DNA from: Candidatus Omnitrophota bacterium
GTDB taxonomy: Bacteria; Omnitrophota; Gorgyraeia; Gygaellales; Profunditerraquicolaceae
Assembly: GCA_028717985.1 (NCBI GenBank)
Contig: JAQUMS010000035.1
Coordinates: 1 to 8,564 of the forward strand
Length of the DNA: 8,564 bases
Direction: 5' to 3'
Part shown: piece by piece, positions 5,004-8,564 of the stretch
Layout: every line of letters begins with the position of its first letter
Position numbering within the stretch: position 1 is the stretch's first letter
Position numbers and translations under genes: made by a program
The notes under the pieces: generated by a model
Database searches by the model: none
Told to the model about the DNA's origin: nothing
Seen by the model: only the letters and a program-made list of their open reading frames with translations

Positions 5004-6296
5004 ATGATTGAGCGGTATTCTCTCCCGGAAATGAGCGGGATTTGGACGGATGAAAATAAGTTCAGGATCATGCTTGAAATCGAATTGTCGGTGTGCGATG
5101 CATGGGCTGCACGACAGGTAATACCTCGCGCGGCGGCAAACCGTATACGGCAGCGCGCGAAATTCAGCGTGAAGGAAATCCTTGAAATAGAGAAAAAAAC
5201 CCAGCATGATATTGTCGCGTTCGTCACTAATGTTTCCCGCAGTATTGGGGGGGACGCCCAGTATTTTCATAAAGGGCTGACTTCCTCCGATCTTTTGGAT
5301 ACGACGCTTGATATTCAACTGCGTCAAGCTTTGGATATTCTTATCGCCGATCTGAAAAAATTATCGGGTGTTCTTGCCCGTAAAGCAAAACAATATAAAA
5401 ATACGGTTTGTATCGGACGGACGCATGGGGTGCATGCCGAGCCTGTTACATTCGGATTGAAACTCGCGCTTTGGCATGATGAAACAAAACGTAACCTCGC
5501 GCGGTTGGCAGAGGCAAAAAAGTCTATTTCCCTGGGCAAACTTTCCGGCGCAGTTGGGACGTATTCAAATATCGATCCTTTTGTGGAACGATTTGTGTGC
5601 AAAAAACTCGGTTTGCTTCCCGCTCCTATTGCGACCCAGGTTATTCAGAGGGACATTTATGCGCACTATCTTTCGACCCTGGCGATTATAGGTTCTTCCC
5701 TGGATAAATTCGCGTTGGAGATACGGCATCTTCAGCGGACCGAAGTTTTGGAAGTTGAAGAGCCTTTTGGCAAGGGGCAGAAAGGTTCTTCCGCGATGCC
5801 GCATAAAAGAAACCCGGTGGTTTGTGAGCGTATCTGCGGGCTTGCCCGTTTACTGAGGGGGAACGCGGTCGCGGGGTTGGAGAATGTGGCATTATGGCAT
5901 GAACGGGATATCAGCCATTCGTCTGTTGAACGAGTAATTATCCCGGATTCAACCATCGCGTTGGATTACATGCTCAATAAATTTATTTTTGTCATGGAAG
6001 GGTTGTCTGTATATCCGGAGAACATGGCCGCGAACCTCATAAAAACAAAAGGCCTGATTTTTTCCCAGCGGGTTCTGCTTGTTCTCATGGAAAAAGGCCT
6101 CAGCCGTCCTGTGGCGTATGATTATGTTCAGCGCTGCGCCATGCGGACATGGAAAGAAGGCGTTGAGTTTAAAAGATCACTGATGATGGATACTGAGGTT
6201 TCCCGGTTGTTGTCTGAACGGGATTTGGATGCAGTTTTTAATCTTGATTATTATCTCCGGAATGTCGGAATTATTTTTAAGCGGCTTGGTTTATAA
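5004..6296 (+). CDS. purB: Adenylosuccinate lyase
   Basis: PurB cleaves SAICAR to AICAR and adenylosuccinate to AMP, both releasing fumarate, so it acts twice in purine synthesis, in the cytoplasm as a homotetramer. The product is 430 aa, the usual length of the short bacterial form. It starts MIERYSLPEMSGIW, the typical PurB N-terminus. The ATG at 5004 with GAGGTG just upstream is preferred over the upstream TTG at 4893, which would add 37 unrelated residues. Conserved residues are H68 (TQHD), H89 (QYFHKG, followed by LTSSDLLDT), H141 (GRTHGVHAEP) and the fumarase/lyase signature GSSAMPHKRNP (261-271), whose S262 or S263 is the catalytic serine of the flexible loop. These positions coincide with the B. 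subtilis enzyme numbering. All are intact. purL follows after 9 nt, so the genes form an operon. Confidence 0.97.
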   Translation: MIERYSLPEMSGIWTDENKFRIMLEIELSVCDAWAARQVIPRAAANRIRQRAKFSVKEILEIEKKTQHDIVAFVTNVSRSIGGDAQYFHKGLTSSDLLDTTLDIQLRQALDILIADLKKLSGVLARKAKQYKNTVCIGRTHGVHAEPVTFGLKLALWHDETKRNLARLAEAKKSISLGKLSGAVGTYSNIDPFVERFVCKKLGLLPAPIATQVIQRDIYAHYLSTLAIIGSSLDKFALEIRHLQRTEVLEVEEPFGKGQKGSSAMPHKRNPVVCERICGLARLLRGNAVAGLENVALWHERDISHSSVERVIIPDSTIALDYMLNKFIFVMEGLSVYPENMAANLIKTKGLIFSQRVLLVLMEKGLSRPVAYDYVQRCAMRTWKEGVEFKRSLMMDTEVSRLLSERDLDAVFNLDYYLRNVGIIFKRLGL

Positions 6297-6305
6297 AATT
6301 TTTCT

Positions 6306-8564
6306 ATGAAATGGCATATTGAAGTTAGTGAAAAACCGGATATTTTCGACGCGGTCGGCAAAGGCGTTGAAAAAGATATCCGTGATTTGGGGATCCATAC
6401 GGTTAAAGAAGTCCGCTTTATCCAGGTTTATATCCTTGAAGGCGGGCTTTGCGAAAAAGACGCCCGGTTTATAGCCGAAGAGCTTCTTGTTGATCCGGTC
6501 AGTCAGGAATACCGGCTGAATCCTAAGACAGGCGGGCTTCATATCGTTGAAATCGCGTATAATCCCGGGGTCATGGATCCTGTTGAAGCGTCGGTTGTCA
6601 AGGGCATTCGGGATATCGGTATATCACAGCCGCTTTCAGTCAAAACCGCAAAAAAATATATCCTGCAGGGAAAAATCTCTTCCCGTGATTTAAAATTCAT
6701 TACCGAAAAACTCCTGTATAATAAACTTATTCAGCATGTTGTTCCTTCCTCCTCGGATGAAACAGTACTTTTGAAACAGGCTGACTACAGGTTTCATTTG
6801 ACTCATATTGATCTTCTCAGCGCTTCAGATAATACGTTAAAACAGATCAGCGCACGGGGGCAGTTATTTCTGAATCTCGAGGAAATGATTTGTATCAGGG
6901 ATTATTTCCGGCGCTTGCGGCGCAATCCGACAGATTGCGAATTGGAAACCATAGCCCAGACGTGGTCGGAGCATTGCTGGCATAAAACATTCAGAGGAAA
7001 AATCGCGTATCGCGAAGAGATATCCGTTGACGGGAAAACAGTGAAAACGGAAAAAACGATCAATAACCTCCTCAAAACAACGATCATGAAAGCTACTGAG
7101 GAATTGAAAAAACCATGGTGTGTTTCGGTTTTTAAAGACAATTCCGGCGTTATCCGTTTTGATGAGGATTATAATGTTTGTTTTAAAGTGGAAACGCATA
7201 ATCATCCGTCGGCGCTTGAACCGTTTGGCGGCGCGAATACCGGGATCGGCGGCGTCATCCGTGATCCTCTCGGGACAGGGCTTGGTGCAAAGCCGTTTTT
7301 AAATACCGACGTTTTTTGTTTCGCCCCCCCGGATTATCCCGCGGAGAAAGTTCCGGAAGGCTCGTTGCATCCTAAAAGGGTCATGAAAGGCGTTGTTTCC
7401 GGTGTAAGGGATTACGGGAATAAAATGGGGATTCCGACGGTGAACGGCGCGGTATTATTCCACGATCAATTCGTGGGGAACCCGTTGGTATATTGCGGGA
7501 CTGTCGGTATTATGCCCAAAGATAAATCTTTTAAGCAGGTGAATAAAGGCGATCTGGTTGTTGTTGTCGGAGGAAGGACAGGGCGCGACGGAATCCATGG
7601 TGCTACGTTTTCTTCGGGAGAACTGACCGAAGAATCAGAAACCGTATCCAGCGGCGCGGTCCAGATCGGCAATCCCATACAGGAAAAAAAGATGGCTGAC
7701 GCTTTGCTTCAGGCCAGGGACGCGGATTTGTACAGCGCTATTACTGATTGCGGCGCGGGCGGTTTGTCGTCAGCGGTGGGAGAAATGGGCCAGGAATTGG
7801 GCGCGCGGGTAGATTTGGATAAGGTCCCGCTGAAATATAACGGGCTTTCATATTCTGAAATATGGATTTCTGAATCACAGGAACGGATGGTTTTGTCCGT
7901 TCCTCCCCGTAATATTGATAAACTTCAGGAAATTTTTAAGCGTGAGAACGTGGAGGCCATGGTTATAGGAGAATTCCCCGGTACAGGCGCTCTTGAACTT
8001 TTTTATGGCGGCAGCCGCGTGTGTGAACTGGATATGAAGTTTTTGCATGAAGGTTTGCGCCGGACAGAAAAACAAGCGGTTTTTATTTCTCCGAAACACC
8101 CGGAACCGGAATTTCCCTGCCCGGAGAACCTGACGCCGTATCTTAAAAAACTTTTGTCCCATTATGATATTTGTTCGAAGGAATGGATTATCCGGCAGTA
8201 TGACCATGAAGTCCAGGGCGGTTCAGTTTTAAAACCATTATCGGGCATCGCAAATGACGGGCCTTCGGATGCGGCTGTTGTGAGGCCTTTGCTGGATTCG
8301 TTTCGAGGAGTGATCGTTTCCAACGGGATTAATTTCCGGTATGGTTTTATCGACCCTTACTGGATGGCAGCCGCGTGTGTTGATGAAGCTTTGCGCCAGA
8401 TCATATCGGTTGGCGGGTCTTTGGACGAAGTCGCGATTTTGGATAATTTTTGCTGGGGGAATCCCGATAAACCGGACAGGCTGGGAAGTTTAGTCAGGGC
8501 AGCTTACGGCTGCTATGATTTTGCCAAAGCTTTTGGCGTGCCGTTTACTTCCGGTAAGGACAGC
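6306..8564 (+). CDS. purL: Phosphoribosylformylglycinamidine synthase PurL with PurS-like N-terminal region, truncated by window end
   Basis: FGAM synthase converts FGAR, glutamine and ATP to FGAM, the fourth step of purine synthesis. The frame is open from ATG 6306 to the window end (753 codons, no stop). Residues 1-75 and about 78-147 each look PurS-like; the second has VEIAYNPGVMDPVEASVVKG near 81-100. After a linker comes TWSEHCWHKTF (219-229) with the conserved His223. KVETHNHPSALEPFGGANTG (295-314) is the ATP/FGAR-binding region. Further on are GGRTGRDGIHGAT (422-434), TDCGAGGLSSAVGEMG (480-495), and near the cut end SGKDS (749-753), typical of the second PurM-like half. All visible motifs are intact. 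The start lies 9 nt after the purB stop without a clear ribosome site, suggesting translational coupling. Whether a glutaminase (PurQ) domain is fused or separate lies beyond the window. Confidence 0.93.
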   Translation, partial: MKWHIEVSEKPDIFDAVGKGVEKDIRDLGIHTVKEVRFIQVYILEGGLCEKDARFIAEELLVDPVSQEYRLNPKTGGLHIVEIAYNPGVMDPVEASVVKGIRDIGISQPLSVKTAKKYILQGKISSRDLKFITEKLLYNKLIQHVVPSSSDETVLLKQADYRFHLTHIDLLSASDNTLKQISARGQLFLNLEEMICIRDYFRRLRRNPTDCELETIAQTWSEHCWHKTFRGKIAYREEISVDGKTVKTEKTINNLLKTTIMKATEELKKPWCVSVFKDNSGVIRFDEDYNVCFKVETHNHPSALEPFGGANTGIGGVIRDPLGTGLGAKPFLNTDVFCFAPPDYPAEKVPEGSLHPKRVMKGVVSGVRDYGNKMGIPTVNGAVLFHDQFVGNPLVYCGTVGIMPKDKSFKQVNKGDLVVVVGGRTGRDGIHGATFSSGELTEESETVSSGAVQIGNPIQEKKMADALLQARDADLYSAITDCGAGGLSSAVGEMGQELGARVDLDKVPLKYNGLSYSEIWISESQERMVLSVPPRNIDKLQEIFKRENVEAMVIGEFPGTGALELFYGGSRVCELDMKFLHEGLRRTEKQAVFISPKHPEPEFPCPENLTPYLKKLLSHYDICSKEWIIRQYDHEVQGGSVLKPLSGIANDGPSDAAVVRPLLDSFRGVIVSNGINFRYGFIDPYWMAAACVDEALRQIISVGGSLDEVAILDNFCWGNPDKPDRLGSLVRAAYGCYDFAKAFGVPFTSGKDS

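Noticed and set aside
4949..5956. Several minus-strand frames and one plus-strand frame overlapping purB
   Set aside because: All lie inside a well-conserved purB and show no domain or ribosome site; they are shadows.
6291..8207. Minus-strand and alternate-frame ORFs inside purL
   Set aside because: The plus-strand purL frame is continuous and rich in family motifs throughout, so these are shadows.

Overview
The window reads as ordinary bacterial chromosome with a small unexplained locus in the middle. Nothing fixes the taxon. The signal peptides, a UbiE-type quinone methyltransferase, a secreted cyclophilin and a PurL carrying a PurS-like N-terminal region suggest a Gram-negative-type anaerobe or environmental lineage, perhaps Deltaproteobacteria or a candidate phylum such as Omnitrophota. 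That placement is inference only.

Layout: (1) 1-280, 3' end of a UbiE/MenG quinone C-methyltransferase, then an exported cyclophilin-type peptidyl-prolyl isomerase (310-870). (2) 871-4453, two tandem plus-strand paralogues encoding secreted Ser/Gly-rich proteins of unknown function (400 and 501 aa). Each has a long, hairpin-rich leader, and both leaders carry the same 16-nt motif (TGCCACGGATRGATRG) and a similar GGGTCAG...AGGGGAGG start module. After the second gene come what may be the remnant of a third gene start, a run of small hairpins and a perfect 16-bp bidirectional terminator. (3) 4469-4675, minus strand, a cold-shock protein with a structured leader. (4) 4832-8564, a plus-strand purine operon with a promoter and structured leader, complete purB, and a PurL (FGAM synthase) cut by the window end.

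Function: purB and purL sit 9 nt apart and serve de novo purine synthesis. ubiE serves quinone synthesis. The cyclophilin probably helps fold exported proteins. The most novel part is the tandem secreted-protein pair with its shared leader motif. I recognise no known riboswitch in these leaders and no known family in the proteins.
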